From contig JAJRSP010000064.1 in the NCBI GenBank assembly GCA_024278775.1, positions 1-64,000 on the forward strand: 64,000 nt of DNA, written 5' to 3'. The stretch is from Planctomycetota bacterium (GTDB lineage Bacteria > Planctomycetota > Phycisphaerae > UBA1845). Positions 46,339-55,325 of this stretch are shown here, piece after piece. The stretch's first letter is position 1. Every line of letters starts with the position of its first letter. The position numbers and the translations under genes are program-made. The notes below the pieces were generated by a model. The model made no database searches, had not been told where the DNA came from, and saw only the letters and a list, made by a program, of their open reading frames with translations.

Positions 46339-48159
46339 ATGAGTGAGACTTCACGTACGGGTATCAGGAACGTAGCGATTATCGCCCACGTGGATCACGG
46401 CAAGACCACGCTGGTTGACCAGATGTTGCGGCAATGCGGACAGTTTCGTGAGTCTCAAGTTTCCGGCGATCGGATTCTCGATTCCAATGATATCGAGAAA
46501 GAACGCGGGATCACGATCCTCTCGAAGAACATCGCCGTCCGTTATCACGATGTCAAGATCAATCTGATTGATACGCCGGGTCACGCGGATTTCGGCGGCG
46601 AGGTGGAACGTGTACTCAAGATGGCCGACGGCTGTCTGCTGCTGGTGGATGCGTTCGAGGGGCCGATGCCGCAAACGCGGTTCGTCTTGCGAAAGGCGTT
46701 CGAAGCGGGGTTGCGTCCGGTGGTGGTGATCAACAAGATCGACCGGCCCGATGCCCGACCGGACGCCGTGATGGATGAGGTGTTGGATCTGTTCATCGAG
46801 CTTGGTGTGGATGACGATGCGATTGAGTTCCCGACGGTCTACGCCTCGGCCACACTTGGTTATGCTTCGCTCGAAGCCGACACGCGATCGGAAAACATTT
46901 TCCCACTCTTCGATGCAATCATTGAACACGTTCCGGCACCGCAGGATGATCCCGCAGGGCCATTGCAGATGTTGGTCACCACGCTTGATTACAACGACTA
47001 CGTCGGCCGCATCGGAATCGGACGGGTGTTTTCCGGAACCATGCATACCGCCCGGGATGTGACCTCGCTTCATCGTGACGGCACGCGGCGGAAGGAACGT
47101 ATCGGCGAGCTATACGTGTTTGACGGTTTGGGGCGTACCAAGGTGGATTCCGTCTCGGCGGGTGACTTGTGTGCGGTGGTGGGACTGGAAAAGGTGGACA
47201 TTGGTGACACCATCGCCGATCTGGAGAACCCCCAACCGTTGCCGATTCTTCGAGTTGATGAGCCCACGCTGCACATGATCTTTCGCGTGAACGACTCGCC
47301 GTTTGTCGGGCGCTCGGGAAAGTTTTTGACCTCTCGGCATCTTCGCGACCGGCTCGAACGGGAAATGCAAAGCAACGTCGCGCTACGGGTGGAGCCCGGT
47401 CACACACCGGAGGAGTTCCTCGTTTCGGGCCGGGGGATGTTGCACCTCTCCGTTCTGATTGAAACGATGCGTCGTGAAGGGTACGAGTTGGCCGTCGGCA
47501 AGCCCAAGGTGATCTTCCGCCAACTGGACGGTAAGAAAACCGAACCCATCGAACAATGCGTCGTGGATGTGCCCGCGGCGCATATCGGCCCGGTGATGGA
47601 GCTGATGGGGGCACGGCGCGGCATTTGTACGAATATGGAAACGCGCGGCGAGGGTGCCATGATCGAGTTTACCATCCCCTCGCGAGGACTGATCGGCATG
47701 CGGAATCGGATGTTGACCGCCACCAACGGGATGGCCATCATCCATCACAACTTCTACGAATACGAATACTTTCGTGGTGAGATTCCCAGCCGCGCGAACG
47801 GCGTCATGCTGGCCAGTGAGCCGGGACAGGTGACAGCCTACGCGATCAACAATCTTGCCGATCGCGGCGACTTTTTTGTCGGACCCGGCTCCGAGGTCTA
47901 CATGGGGCAGATTGTCGGAGAGCACTGCCGCGACAATGATTTGGAAATCAACATCGTCCGGGCCAAGAAGATGACGAACATTCGGGCCGCCGCGTCCGAC
48001 AAGACCGTCGTGCTCAAGCCGCCACGCGATATGACGCTGGAAATGGCGCTGGAGTTCATCGAGGATGACGAGCTTGTCGAGATCACACCGGACGGAATCC
48101 GGATGCGAAAACGCTACCGCTCGGAAATCGAGCGGCGGCGTATGGCGAGGAAGAAATGA
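46339..48159 (+). CDS. typA: Ribosome-associated GTPase TypA/BipA
   Basis: Translational GTPase of 606 residues linked to ribosome assembly and stress. The G-domain has AHVDHGKTTLVDQML (G1), ERGITI (G2), DTPGHADFGGE (G3) and NKIDRPDA (G4), followed by EF-Tu-like domain II, EF-G-like domains and the BipA-specific C-terminus (RGLIGMRNRMLTATNG, NIRAAASDKTVVLKPP). The frame is open 123 codons upstream, but MSETSRTGIRNVAIIAHVDHG is the conserved start. The ribosome site is weak. It precedes the neuABC genes by 75 bases and may be cotranscribed with them. Confidence 0.95.
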   Translation: MSETSRTGIRNVAIIAHVDHGKTTLVDQMLRQCGQFRESQVSGDRILDSNDIEKERGITILSKNIAVRYHDVKINLIDTPGHADFGGEVERVLKMADGCLLLVDAFEGPMPQTRFVLRKAFEAGLRPVVVINKIDRPDARPDAVMDEVLDLFIELGVDDDAIEFPTVYASATLGYASLEADTRSENIFPLFDAIIEHVPAPQDDPAGPLQMLVTTLDYNDYVGRIGIGRVFSGTMHTARDVTSLHRDGTRRKERIGELYVFDGLGRTKVDSVSAGDLCAVVGLEKVDIGDTIADLENPQPLPILRVDEPTLHMIFRVNDSPFVGRSGKFLTSRHLRDRLEREMQSNVALRVEPGHTPEEFLVSGRGMLHLSVLIETMRREGYELAVGKPKVIFRQLDGKKTEPIEQCVVDVPAAHIGPVMELMGARRGICTNMETRGEGAMIEFTIPSRGLIGMRNRMLTATNGMAIIHHNFYEYEYFRGEIPSRANGVMLASEPGQVTAYAINNLADRGDFFVGPGSEVYMGQIVGEHCRDNDLEINIVRAKKMTNIRAAASDKTVVLKPPRDMTLEMALEFIEDDELVEITPDGIRMRKRYRSEIERRRMARKK

Positions 48160-48234
48160 TGCGGTGCCGTGGGGCGCGGCGGGCGATTCTCCCAGGCGTT
48201 AAGCACGCCCCTTCCATCGACCGATAACAAAGGC

Positions 48235-48960
48235 ATGACGGTGCTCGGCGTGATTCTCGCCCGCGCAGGAAGCAAAGGGCTTCCGGGCAAGTGTGTGCGC
48301 ACACTCCTCGGCCGCCCGTTGATCGCCTATGCCTTCGATCACGCCCGTGAGAGCCACCGGCTTACGTCCATCCTGATCAGTTCAGACAGCGCAGAAGCGA
48401 AAACGCTGGCGAGAGGTGTCGGTATCGAAGTAGTAGACCGACCGGCCGGGCTGGCGACGGATACGGCCACTGTGGACGCGGCTACCCGTCACGCCGTGAC
48501 GACGTGGGAGGCGGCGCACGGGGCTGAGGTCGATGCGGTCGCGTTGATCTACGGCAACATCCCGGTGCGTGCGCCGGGCGTGATTGATCGTGCGATCGAC
48601 ACGCTCACGCGCACCGGTGCCGACTCGGTGCGCAGCGTGCCGCGTGTCTCCAAGCAACATCCGGATTGGTTGCACCGGCTGGATGGCGACCGCATGGAAC
48701 AGTTCCGCCCCAATAGCATCTACCGGCGTCAAGACCTCACCCCGCTTTACTATCACGACGGTGCCGCGGTGGCCGTTACACGCGACGCGCTGTTCGATGC
48801 GCTGAAGACACCGGACGATCATCAGGCTTTCTTGGGACAGGATCGGCGAGCCATCGTGCAAAGTGCCCAAGACGCCGTAGACGTGGATGATGCGTGGGAC
48901 CTGCGTGTGGCCGAGGCCATTCTTCTCGCACGGACGGAAGCGAACCATGCCCACACATGA
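48235..48960 (+). CDS. neuA: CMP-nonulosonate cytidylyltransferase (NeuA-like)
   Basis: 241 residues of the CMP-sialic acid synthetase family, which activates a nonulosonic acid with CTP. The N-terminal nucleotide-binding motif is GVILARAGSKGLPGKCVRTLLGRPL (seen at residues 5-29), followed by SILISSDSAEAKTLA and the QDLTPLYYHDGAAVAV segment. The ATG at 48235 starts the conserved domain. It overlaps neuB by 14 bases. The activated sugar may be N-acetylneuraminic acid or a related acid. Confidence 0.87.
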   Translation: MTVLGVILARAGSKGLPGKCVRTLLGRPLIAYAFDHARESHRLTSILISSDSAEAKTLARGVGIEVVDRPAGLATDTATVDAATRHAVTTWEAAHGAEVDAVALIYGNIPVRAPGVIDRAIDTLTRTGADSVRSVPRVSKQHPDWLHRLDGDRMEQFRPNSIYRRQDLTPLYYHDGAAVAVTRDALFDALKTPDDHQAFLGQDRRAIVQSAQDAVDVDDAWDLRVAEAILLARTEANHAHT

Positions 48961-50026
48961 TTCAACATCCGAGGACAGGCATGCCGTGAGCGTGGGATCG
49001 CGCCGTGTGGGGACCAACGAGCCGACATACGTAATCGCCGAGGCGGGTGTGAACCACAACGGCTCGGTGGAGACGGCGTTGCAGATGGTGGCCGCCGCCG
49101 CCGATGCCGGTGCCGACGCCGTCAAGTTTCAGATTTTTACGGCGAGCGAACTAGCCTCGCCCGATGCCCCGACGACCACGCAGCAGCGAGCGCAGGTCGG
49201 AGCGCGCCGACAGCGCGATATGCTGGCCGCGCTGGAGTTGAACGACGAGGCCTTGGCTACCATTCGCGATCGTTGCCGCGACCTTTCGGTCGATTTCCTG
49301 GCCACACCGTTTGGTGAAGACGATGTCTCGCGGCTGGTGCGGCTCGACCCTCCGGCGATCAAAACCGCTTCGACCGACCTGAACAACCTGCGTCTGCTCA
49401 AGAAGGTGGCAGCTACCGGTCTTCCGCTGATCGTGTCGACGGGGGCGGCCACCGGGGCGGAAATCCGTGACGCCGTGGCGTTTCTCGAAACCCACGGTGC
49501 GCACGACCGGCTGATCTTGCTGCATTGTGTCAGTGCCTATCCGGCTCCGCCGGACCGTCTGAATCTTCGTGCGATCACGACGATAAAGGACATGTTTGAC
49601 CTACCGGTCGGCTTTAGCGATCATGCGGATTCCACGGAGACGGGTGCCTGGGCTGTCGCTCACGGAGCGGTCGTCGTCGAAAAACACTTCACGCTCGATA
49701 GAACACGGCCTGGGCCGGACCACGCAATGTCTCTCGAACCGCGGCCACTGGCTATGTATATCAAGAGAATCCGCGAAGCAGCTCTGGCCGCGGGTGACGG
49801 CTCCGTTGGGATGAGTTCTGTGGAATCGGAGGTTCGTCAGCTCGCACGTAAGCGCATCATCGCGGCGAGAGACATCGCAACCGGCGAGGTGCTGGGCGAC
49901 GAGATGTTGGCGTTGCAACGCCCCGGCACCGGGATGACTCCGGACGAGCTGTCGGAGCTGATCGGGCGCAGGGCCGCTAGGGATATCCCACGCGGCACGG
50001 TCTTCTCTCGGGAGATGGCGCAGTGA
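48947..50026 (+). CDS. neuB: N-acetylneuraminate/nonulosonate synthase (NeuB-like)
   Basis: 359 residues. NeuB condenses phosphoenolpyruvate with ManNAc or a related hexosamine. TIM-barrel domain: YVIAEAGVNHNGSVETAL, AVKFQIFTASELAS, FLATPFGEDDV, IKTASTDLNNLRLL, HCVSAYPAP, VGFSDHADSTETGAWAV and VVEKHFTLDRTRPGPDH are all family blocks. A C-terminal SAF (antifreeze-like) domain follows (RIIAARDIATGEVLGDEML). GGAAG lies seven bases upstream of the ATG, inside neuA. Its stop overlaps the neuC start (GTGA). Confidence 0.92.
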   Translation: MPTHDSTSEDRHAVSVGSRRVGTNEPTYVIAEAGVNHNGSVETALQMVAAAADAGADAVKFQIFTASELASPDAPTTTQQRAQVGARRQRDMLAALELNDEALATIRDRCRDLSVDFLATPFGEDDVSRLVRLDPPAIKTASTDLNNLRLLKKVAATGLPLIVSTGAATGAEIRDAVAFLETHGAHDRLILLHCVSAYPAPPDRLNLRAITTIKDMFDLPVGFSDHADSTETGAWAVAHGAVVVEKHFTLDRTRPGPDHAMSLEPRPLAMYIKRIREAALAAGDGSVGMSSVESEVRQLARKRIIAARDIATGEVLGDEMLALQRPGTGMTPDELSELIGRRAARDIPRGTVFSREMAQ

Positions 50027-51168
50027 GTGCACGCCGTCGATCGCGGCGGGTGGCTGTCGTGACGGGAACCCGCGCCGAGTATGGCCTGCTTCGATCAAGC
50101 ATAGAGGCGATCTCCGGACGTAAGGGGCTGTCGCTGCAACTGGTCGTGACGGGGATGCACTTGCTTCGCAAGTTCGGACGTACCGTGTCGGAGATCGAAC
50201 ACGACGGCTGGCGGATTGACGCGCGAGTCAAGATGCAGCGGGGTAACGATGATCCGCTGGATCAGGCGCAGGCGCTGGCTCGCGGCGTGGCGGGGATTGC
50301 GAGATTTCTCGAATCAGCCAAGAGCGATATCGTGTTGGTGCTGGGTGACCGGATCGAGGCCATGGCCGGCGCGCTGGCCGGCGTCACGACCGGTTGTATC
50401 GTCGCACACCTTCACGGTGGTGATCTGGCGACCGGAGATTTCGACGATTCCTTTCGTCACGCTATCACCAAACTCGCCCACCTTCATCTTCCCGCGACGC
50501 CATCGGCCGCGGCGCGGATCGTGCGGATGGGGGAATCGAAACACCGCGTCGTGTGCGTCGGGGCACCGGGGCTAGACCGGCTGGCCACGATCAAGCGCGA
50601 GACGCGCCGCGCGGAGCGACAAGGCGGCGGCGCGTTGGTGCTGCACCATCCGATCGGTCGCTCGGCCGCTGCGGAGCGGCAAACCATGGAACGGGTGCTG
50701 CGGGCTGTGGCCAAAGCCGGATTGAAACGGACGATTATCTACCCCAGCAGCGATCGCGGGCACGAGGGCATCATCGCGGCCATCGAACCGCACCAGCGCC
50801 ACGCGACCCTCGGCGACGTGTGCGTGCATCCCTCGTTGGACCACGATATCTTCCTTCGCCAGTTGATCCGGGCCGACGTGTTGATTGGCAATTCATCGAG
50901 CGGGATCATCGAGGCTGCTTTCGCCGGTACGCCGGTGGTGAATATCGGACCGCGCCAGGACGGACGAGAACGTGACGCGGGAGCCGTCATCGACGCGGCA
51001 GATGCGCCGCATGATATTGCGCTCGCCATCCGTCAGGCGCTACGGCTTGGGCCGATAAGGCTACGACGGTCCGTGTACGGCACGGGCCAAGCGGCCGTGA
51101 AAGTCGCCGATGCGCTCTGGGGAATCCCGATCGACCCCACTTTCCGCCGCAAACGTAACTCGTATTGA
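50023..51168 (+). CDS. neuC: UDP-N-acetylglucosamine 2-epimerase, hydrolysing (NeuC-like)
   Basis: 381 residues, GT-B-like epimerase that would convert UDP-GlcNAc to ManNAc and UDP for NeuB. Motifs: VAVVTGTRAEYGLLRSSIEA at the N-terminus, VLGDRIEAMAGALAG, HLHGGDLATGDFDDSFRHAITKLAH (residues seen at about 126-150), and NSSSGIIEAAFAGTPVVNIGPRQDGRERD. The start is GTG at 50023, coupled to the neuB stop. With neuA and neuB it completes the minimal route from UDP-GlcNAc to CMP-activated sialic acid; no legionaminic-specific enzymes are nearby. Confidence 0.9.
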   Translation: MSARRRSRRVAVVTGTRAEYGLLRSSIEAISGRKGLSLQLVVTGMHLLRKFGRTVSEIEHDGWRIDARVKMQRGNDDPLDQAQALARGVAGIARFLESAKSDIVLVLGDRIEAMAGALAGVTTGCIVAHLHGGDLATGDFDDSFRHAITKLAHLHLPATPSAAARIVRMGESKHRVVCVGAPGLDRLATIKRETRRAERQGGGALVLHHPIGRSAAAERQTMERVLRAVAKAGLKRTIIYPSSDRGHEGIIAAIEPHQRHATLGDVCVHPSLDHDIFLRQLIRADVLIGNSSSGIIEAAFAGTPVVNIGPRQDGRERDAGAVIDAADAPHDIALAIRQALRLGPIRLRRSVYGTGQAAVKVADALWGIPIDPTFRRKRNSY

Positions 51169-51193
51169 CCCGTATCGGACCCGCATCACTAAT
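51165..51193 (+). promoter_or_regulatory. Candidate sigma70 promoter for the HDOD gene
   Basis: TTGACC (51165-51170) and ACTAAT (51188-51193) are 17 bases apart. A CATCAC-N10-GTGATG inverted pair overlaps and follows the -10, a possible operator. The start point would be about 80 bases before the ATG. Confidence 0.4.
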
Positions 51194-51278
51194 CCACTCG
51201 TGATGTGTAGTCGATAACCAACTGCTAGTGTGCGGCGCGAGCCGTTGTAGCAGTAAACGAGTATCCAGGGGCGACACC

Positions 51279-52160
51279 ATGACCGTTGAGGCGGCCGACC
51301 AGACCAAACAAATCGTGGACAAGGCATTGGCGACGCTCGGTGATATCGCGACGCTGCCGGAAGTCACGATTAAGATCATCGAAATCGTGGAGGATCACGA
51401 TAGCACGGCCCGCGACCTGCACGAAGTGATCAAGAACGATCCCGCGCTGTCGGTGAAGGTGCTCAAGGTCGTCAACTCCGCGTTCTACGGCTTGCCGGGG
51501 CAGGTGGCCAGCGTCGACCGCGCGATCATCCTGCTCGGTTTGTCCGCGGTGAAGAACATCGCGATCGCGGCATCTATCGCACGATTGTTCAAGGGCAATC
51601 GAATATCCGAAGAGTTTACCGCGTCGGACCTGTGGCGGCATAGCGTCGCCGTGGCGGTGGGGGCTCGCGCGGTGGCCAAGTGTTCTCCGCACCCCGTCAT
51701 GACGGACGAGATTTTCGTGGCCGGTCTGATCCACGACATCGGTACCCTGGTCGAGCGGCAGGCCTTCCCCGACGAGTTTGCGGATGTGATCGAACGATGT
51801 ACCGATGGTACGTCGGACTTCCTGGCGGTCGAGCGAGAGCTGATCGGGGCCGATCATCAAGCCTTTGGCGTCGGTCTGACCACAAAATGGAAGTTCCCGC
51901 GTCACTTGCGTGCGGCCGTCGGCTTTCATCACAATCCGGAATCACTCAGCGTCGAGCTGCGCAATCTGGCTACGTTGATCCAGGTCGCCGATATCATGGC
52001 CTGCCAGGAACGGATCGGTTTTTATCAAACCGCGCAGGCTTTGGAAATCACCGAGGAAATGCTGGACACCCTCGCCGTCACCAGTGAGCAGGTCGAGGAG
52101 GTCCGTGAATCGTTGGTGGACCAAGTGGGCGAGGCGGAGGCCTCTCTCGGCGGCGGGTAA
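51279..52160 (+). CDS. HDOD domain protein
   Basis: 293 residues dominated by an HDOD domain (about 20-215), an HD-related output domain found in signalling proteins of motility, competence and stress. Seen: LPEVTIKIIEIVEDHDS, VVNSAFYGLPGQVASVDRAI, LLGLSAVKNIAIAAS and FVAGLIHDIGTLVERQ. HDOD domains generally lack phosphodiesterase activity, although the HD pair is present here (HDIG). GGGG lies eight bases before the ATG at 51279. It stands alone after neuC. Confidence 0.9.
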   Translation: MTVEAADQTKQIVDKALATLGDIATLPEVTIKIIEIVEDHDSTARDLHEVIKNDPALSVKVLKVVNSAFYGLPGQVASVDRAIILLGLSAVKNIAIAASIARLFKGNRISEEFTASDLWRHSVAVAVGARAVAKCSPHPVMTDEIFVAGLIHDIGTLVERQAFPDEFADVIERCTDGTSDFLAVERELIGADHQAFGVGLTTKWKFPRHLRAAVGFHHNPESLSVELRNLATLIQVADIMACQERIGFYQTAQALEITEEMLDTLAVTSEQVEEVRESLVDQVGEAEASLGGG

Positions 52161-52220
52161 AGTCAGCCCGTCGCGCCGGACGTTCCTGCCGTACCCATCA
52201 CGATTGGGCGTGGCCATTCT

Positions 52221-52296
52221 TTTTGGCGGCGGGTGCCCCGTTCTTCGGGTACCCCCGAAGGGTGGGGGACGGGCTTCGCATACAAGACTCCGTTCG
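52221..52296 (+). repeat. Interspersed intergenic repeat, copy A
   Basis: Contains a perfect stem CTTCGGG-TACC-CCCGAAG followed by GGTGGGGGACGGGC, TTCGCATACAAGAC and TCCGTTCG. Over 46 aligned bases it matches copy B (55086-55157) at 40 positions; both also begin TTTTGGCGGC. Confidence 0.72.
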
Positions 52297-52328
52297 TTGC
52301 CCAAATCGCTACCGCCTCCGTTCTCTTC

Positions 52329-52360
52329 CCCCACCCTTTGCCTTGGGGCAAAGAATGGGG
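52329..52360 (+). terminator. Stem-loop downstream of the HDOD gene
   Basis: CCCCA/TGGGG outside and CTTTGCC/GGCAAAG inside, separated by a two-by-two internal loop, with a TTGG tetraloop. There is no immediate U-run; a T-rich stretch comes 25 bases later. Possible terminator for the HDOD gene or the converging gene. Confidence 0.45.
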
Positions 52361-52536
52361 CACCTCAGCGGGTGTGGCAATTTATTTTTGACAAAGGGGC
52401 TCGTAGCCGGAATGTACCCTCCTTCTTGATCGCGGCTGTGAAGGTCCGTCACTGCCGAAAGGGGGTAATGCCAAAAACCTTGGCCACTCCCATCACGAAT
52501 CGACAGGCTCCCTCGCACCTCGCCTCTCCTTTTAGG

Positions 52537-54828
52537 CTACGGGGCTGAGGGGCAACTGACCGCCAACGTTTGATTCAGCCACGGATCGAAGGCCCCCGCA
52601 CCGTTGAGCAGGTCAATCACACCGAGAATATCCGGTGCCTGACACTGACCGCTCCGATCGATGTCACACTGCCACGTGTCCAGGGGCGGCGTCCGTGTGC
52701 CGTTGAGGTGGTCGATCAGGTCCAGGATATCACCCGCAGCCGCCACACCATCACCACCGGCATCGGCCGGCAAATGCGCCACGCACGTCTGCGAGCCGCT
52801 GCTGAGTATCTCGATGCAGGTCCACGCCTGAGTGGGAATCGGCTCGTTCAACGTCAGCACGGCCGTGTCGCCTGTGAGCGCAACATTCGTAATGGCGGGT
52901 GGTGTTGGACCGGCCGGAACCACCGTTACTTGGAAATCATTGGCGACCAGGGCGCTCGGGCCACAGTCCATCGTAAGTTCGATCTGGTCCCAGCCGGTTC
53001 TTACCAGGGCGTCCGTCGAGTCGCTCGGATAGCGTGCGTCGATGGCGCAGTTCGGCGGGTTGGAGCTGAGAATAACCGGCGCGTTGCAGGTCTCGCAAGC
53101 ATCATCCGTGCCGTTGCCGTCGAGATCGCCCAGGCAAACCGTATTCGCTCCGAGGAAGGTGCCGTTGAACTGCAAGCAGATCGACTCCGTGGTGGGTTGG
53201 CAAAGGGGGAAGGGGGTGACCTGCGGTGCGCAGCAGGCACCCACCGGATCGGAGCAGGTGGAGACGTTCAACGTGTAGTCGCCGGTTTCGCCACCGCTGC
53301 CGGCCACACGAAGAAGGTAGGTGGTGCCGGTAGTCGCTTGAATGGTAACGCTGGCATTGTTGGTCGGACAGGAGTCGTCATTGCAGGCGATTTCGGGTCC
53401 GCCACAACCGTCAAAGACGGCTAGAGTCGTGTCGAAAAGGCTATCGCAGAGATCGATCGTCACACGACCATCGCAAACGGATGTCCAATCGTACCACACG
53501 TCAACATCGTCCGTGGCGCTACACGAACTATCTGCGGCCGTTCCGGTGGCGCTGGCTGTGGTGCCTGATACGGGCGTTTCGGCGAACACCTCCAAGCTGG
53601 AGAGGCACTCATCGTTGACCGGAGGCGGCGCGGGGCAGACAAAAGTGGAACAGTTATTTCCGGAAAACCAAGTGCCTCCGGCTTGAGCGCATGACGGTTC
53701 GGTTTCACCGGCCCGACAGGCCCCATCGACACAACAGGCACCGGAATCGCACGTGGCCCGAATGATACCCGTGCCTTGATCCGCGAGAAAACCACCCACT
53801 CGAACGGTAAAACACTCGCCCTGAGTCGCGGGGATCTTCAATAGTGATCCCTGCCCGAAAGGCCCGCATTGATCCGTATCGTCATTGCAGGCGAGTGGCG
53901 GCACGGTAGGACACCCGTTGCAACCGGCATAGATCGCGGCGTTCGCATCGTAGCCCACGTCGCAGAGGTCAATCGTCAGATCTCCCGTACAGGTGGCCGT
54001 GTAGTGATACCAGATGTCGGAGCCGATCAAGACAGAACCCGGCTTCGTGCAGACGAGCGGTTCCGCCGGTCCGTCCGTATCCGCGCCGATATTGCTAAAA
54101 ACCGTACTTCCACCGGAAAGGACTGAGGCGTTAGTACACAAATCGTTGGACGGCGCGGTGACGTCTTTGGTGACGAGGAACTGTAGCTCCACGCGATTGA
54201 CGCCTTGGCCGGCAATTCCCGGAAGTACGATTTCGACGAATCCGTCCCACGGCGTGCCGAAAGGACCGAATTCGTTCGTCACATCGAGAGGCGCGACGAT
54301 TGTCGTCCCATCCTTTGTAGCCGTGAGCGCGGCGGCGACGACGGTGTTCAATCCCGTCCAGTCCAACAAGTCATCGAGCCCGATCGTAAAGCAGGCATCG
54401 GTGAGCGCATCGCCGTTGATATCCGTAAATCCGCCTGGAAAAAGATCCAGCCCGCTCGGCATGGAGCTAACGATTGTGATCGTGTAGCTGGAGCTGCTCT
54501 CTGTGACTCTGAACTCATCCACCGTCGGCGTGGTACCCAGAATGTATGTTCGAAGCGACTCCGGGACGCCGTCAAACGTGACAATATCATCCGGCTGGAT
54601 GCTATTGGGATGGGCCAGAATGGTCGCGCACGCCGGGTTGGGGTTTTGGGCCGATACCGGAAGACGAAGCCGGTGGCTCACACTGTACATGGTACCGGTC
54701 GGTGATGCGATACCACCGGTTTGAGCGTTGGCCGGCACCTGTCCGCCCAGTGTGACCAGGATCGCAATGAGTGCGACGATGATGACGTCGCGTGGGTGGT
54801 GGTCTACTGGCTTATTGTCCCTGTTCAT
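52537..54828 (-). CDS. Large secreted protein with pre-peptidase-like and dockerin-like modules
   Basis: 763 residues. A signal peptide (VIIVALIAILVTLGGQVPANA) is followed by beta-rich modules: an N-terminal unknown domain, two NDxC...WYxxT modules (from about residues 235 and 405: NDLCTNASVLSGG; NDECLSSLEVFAE) with paired Cys and ACNDD calcium-like loops, resembling bacterial pre-peptidase C-terminal domains. Cys-rich GACCVDGACRAGE and GGTWFSGNNCSTF insertions lie between them. The C-terminus is a dockerin-like pair (AGDILDLIDHLNG; DIDRSGQCQAPDILGVIDLLNG). There is no catalytic motif, so a structural or adhesive surface role is likely. GGGGAG six bases before the ATG at 54828 fixes the start. 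Confidence 0.82.
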   Translation of the reverse strand: MNRDNKPVDHHPRDVIIVALIAILVTLGGQVPANAQTGGIASPTGTMYSVSHRLRLPVSAQNPNPACATILAHPNSIQPDDIVTFDGVPESLRTYILGTTPTVDEFRVTESSSSYTITIVSSMPSGLDLFPGGFTDINGDALTDACFTIGLDDLLDWTGLNTVVAAALTATKDGTTIVAPLDVTNEFGPFGTPWDGFVEIVLPGIAGQGVNRVELQFLVTKDVTAPSNDLCTNASVLSGGSTVFSNIGADTDGPAEPLVCTKPGSVLIGSDIWYHYTATCTGDLTIDLCDVGYDANAAIYAGCNGCPTVPPLACNDDTDQCGPFGQGSLLKIPATQGECFTVRVGGFLADQGTGIIRATCDSGACCVDGACRAGETEPSCAQAGGTWFSGNNCSTFVCPAPPPVNDECLSSLEVFAETPVSGTTASATGTAADSSCSATDDVDVWYDWTSVCDGRVTIDLCDSLFDTTLAVFDGCGGPEIACNDDSCPTNNASVTIQATTGTTYLLRVAGSGGETGDYTLNVSTCSDPVGACCAPQVTPFPLCQPTTESICLQFNGTFLGANTVCLGDLDGNGTDDACETCNAPVILSSNPPNCAIDARYPSDSTDALVRTGWDQIELTMDCGPSALVANDFQVTVVPAGPTPPAITNVALTGDTAVLTLNEPIPTQAWTCIEILSSGSQTCVAHLPADAGGDGVAAAGDILDLIDHLNGTRTPPLDTWQCDIDRSGQCQAPDILGVIDLLNGAGAFDPWLNQTLAVSCPSAP

Positions 54829-55325
54829 ACGCGTCTCCCCCGATCCTGACGACCGATTACGGATGCACCCCGGCCCCGAATGGTCGCGCTTCCGGTTTCG
54901 TTCCCTCGCTGTCGACCGCTCGTGGTCGATGATTCCCCTCAACGTCTCGCGTGATGCAATCGATCCCCCCGGATCGGCCGGCCGATAAGCCAAGACTACA
55001 CACCCCGCCGCTGCCTTATCATAGCCGCTTCAGCCGCTCGGTCCAATGCCGAATCTGCTTGTTTTCTCGCCCGGGTATACGACACTTTTGGCGGCTTGGC
55101 CTTGGTGTGGGTACTCCCGGAGGGTGGGGGACAGACTTCGCATGCAAGACCCCGCTCAGCACTGGAATCATGACTGTCTCCGTTGTCGCATGATTCCGCG
55201 CCCCATCCGTATTATTATCGCCTCCGTGTTTCGTTCGTCACCCGTCCGCCGTCCCACGGCGTTTGATTCGCGCGAATCGAACAGGCGATGTTGACACGGC
55301 GTTCGTGCCGGTTGATCCTGAAGCT
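54829..55325. other. Divergent region between secreted protein and pyrD
   Basis: No gene is supported. It holds repeat copy B (55086-55157) and a perfect 14-bp palindrome, GATTCGC/GCGAATC, at 55265-55278. Confidence 0.5.
55086..55157 (+). repeat. Interspersed intergenic repeat, copy B
   Basis: GGGTACTCCCGGAGG, GTGGGGGACAGAC and TTCGCATGCAAGAC align with copy A at 40 of 46 positions. The left half of the stem is degenerate (GTGTGGG), so the hairpin is weaker than in copy A. Confidence 0.7.

Larger units (their letters stand above)
52161..52536. other. Intergenic region with repeat copy A and a stem-loop
   Basis: No gene is supported, although several frames are open through it. It holds the interspersed repeat at 52221-52296 and the stem-loop at 52329-52360, between the HDOD gene and the converging secreted-protein gene. 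Confidence 0.55.

Noticed and set aside
55265..55278. 14-bp perfect palindrome GATTCGC/GCGAATC upstream of pyrD
   Set aside because: A few such palindromes are expected by chance in 64 kb, and nothing else supports an operator.
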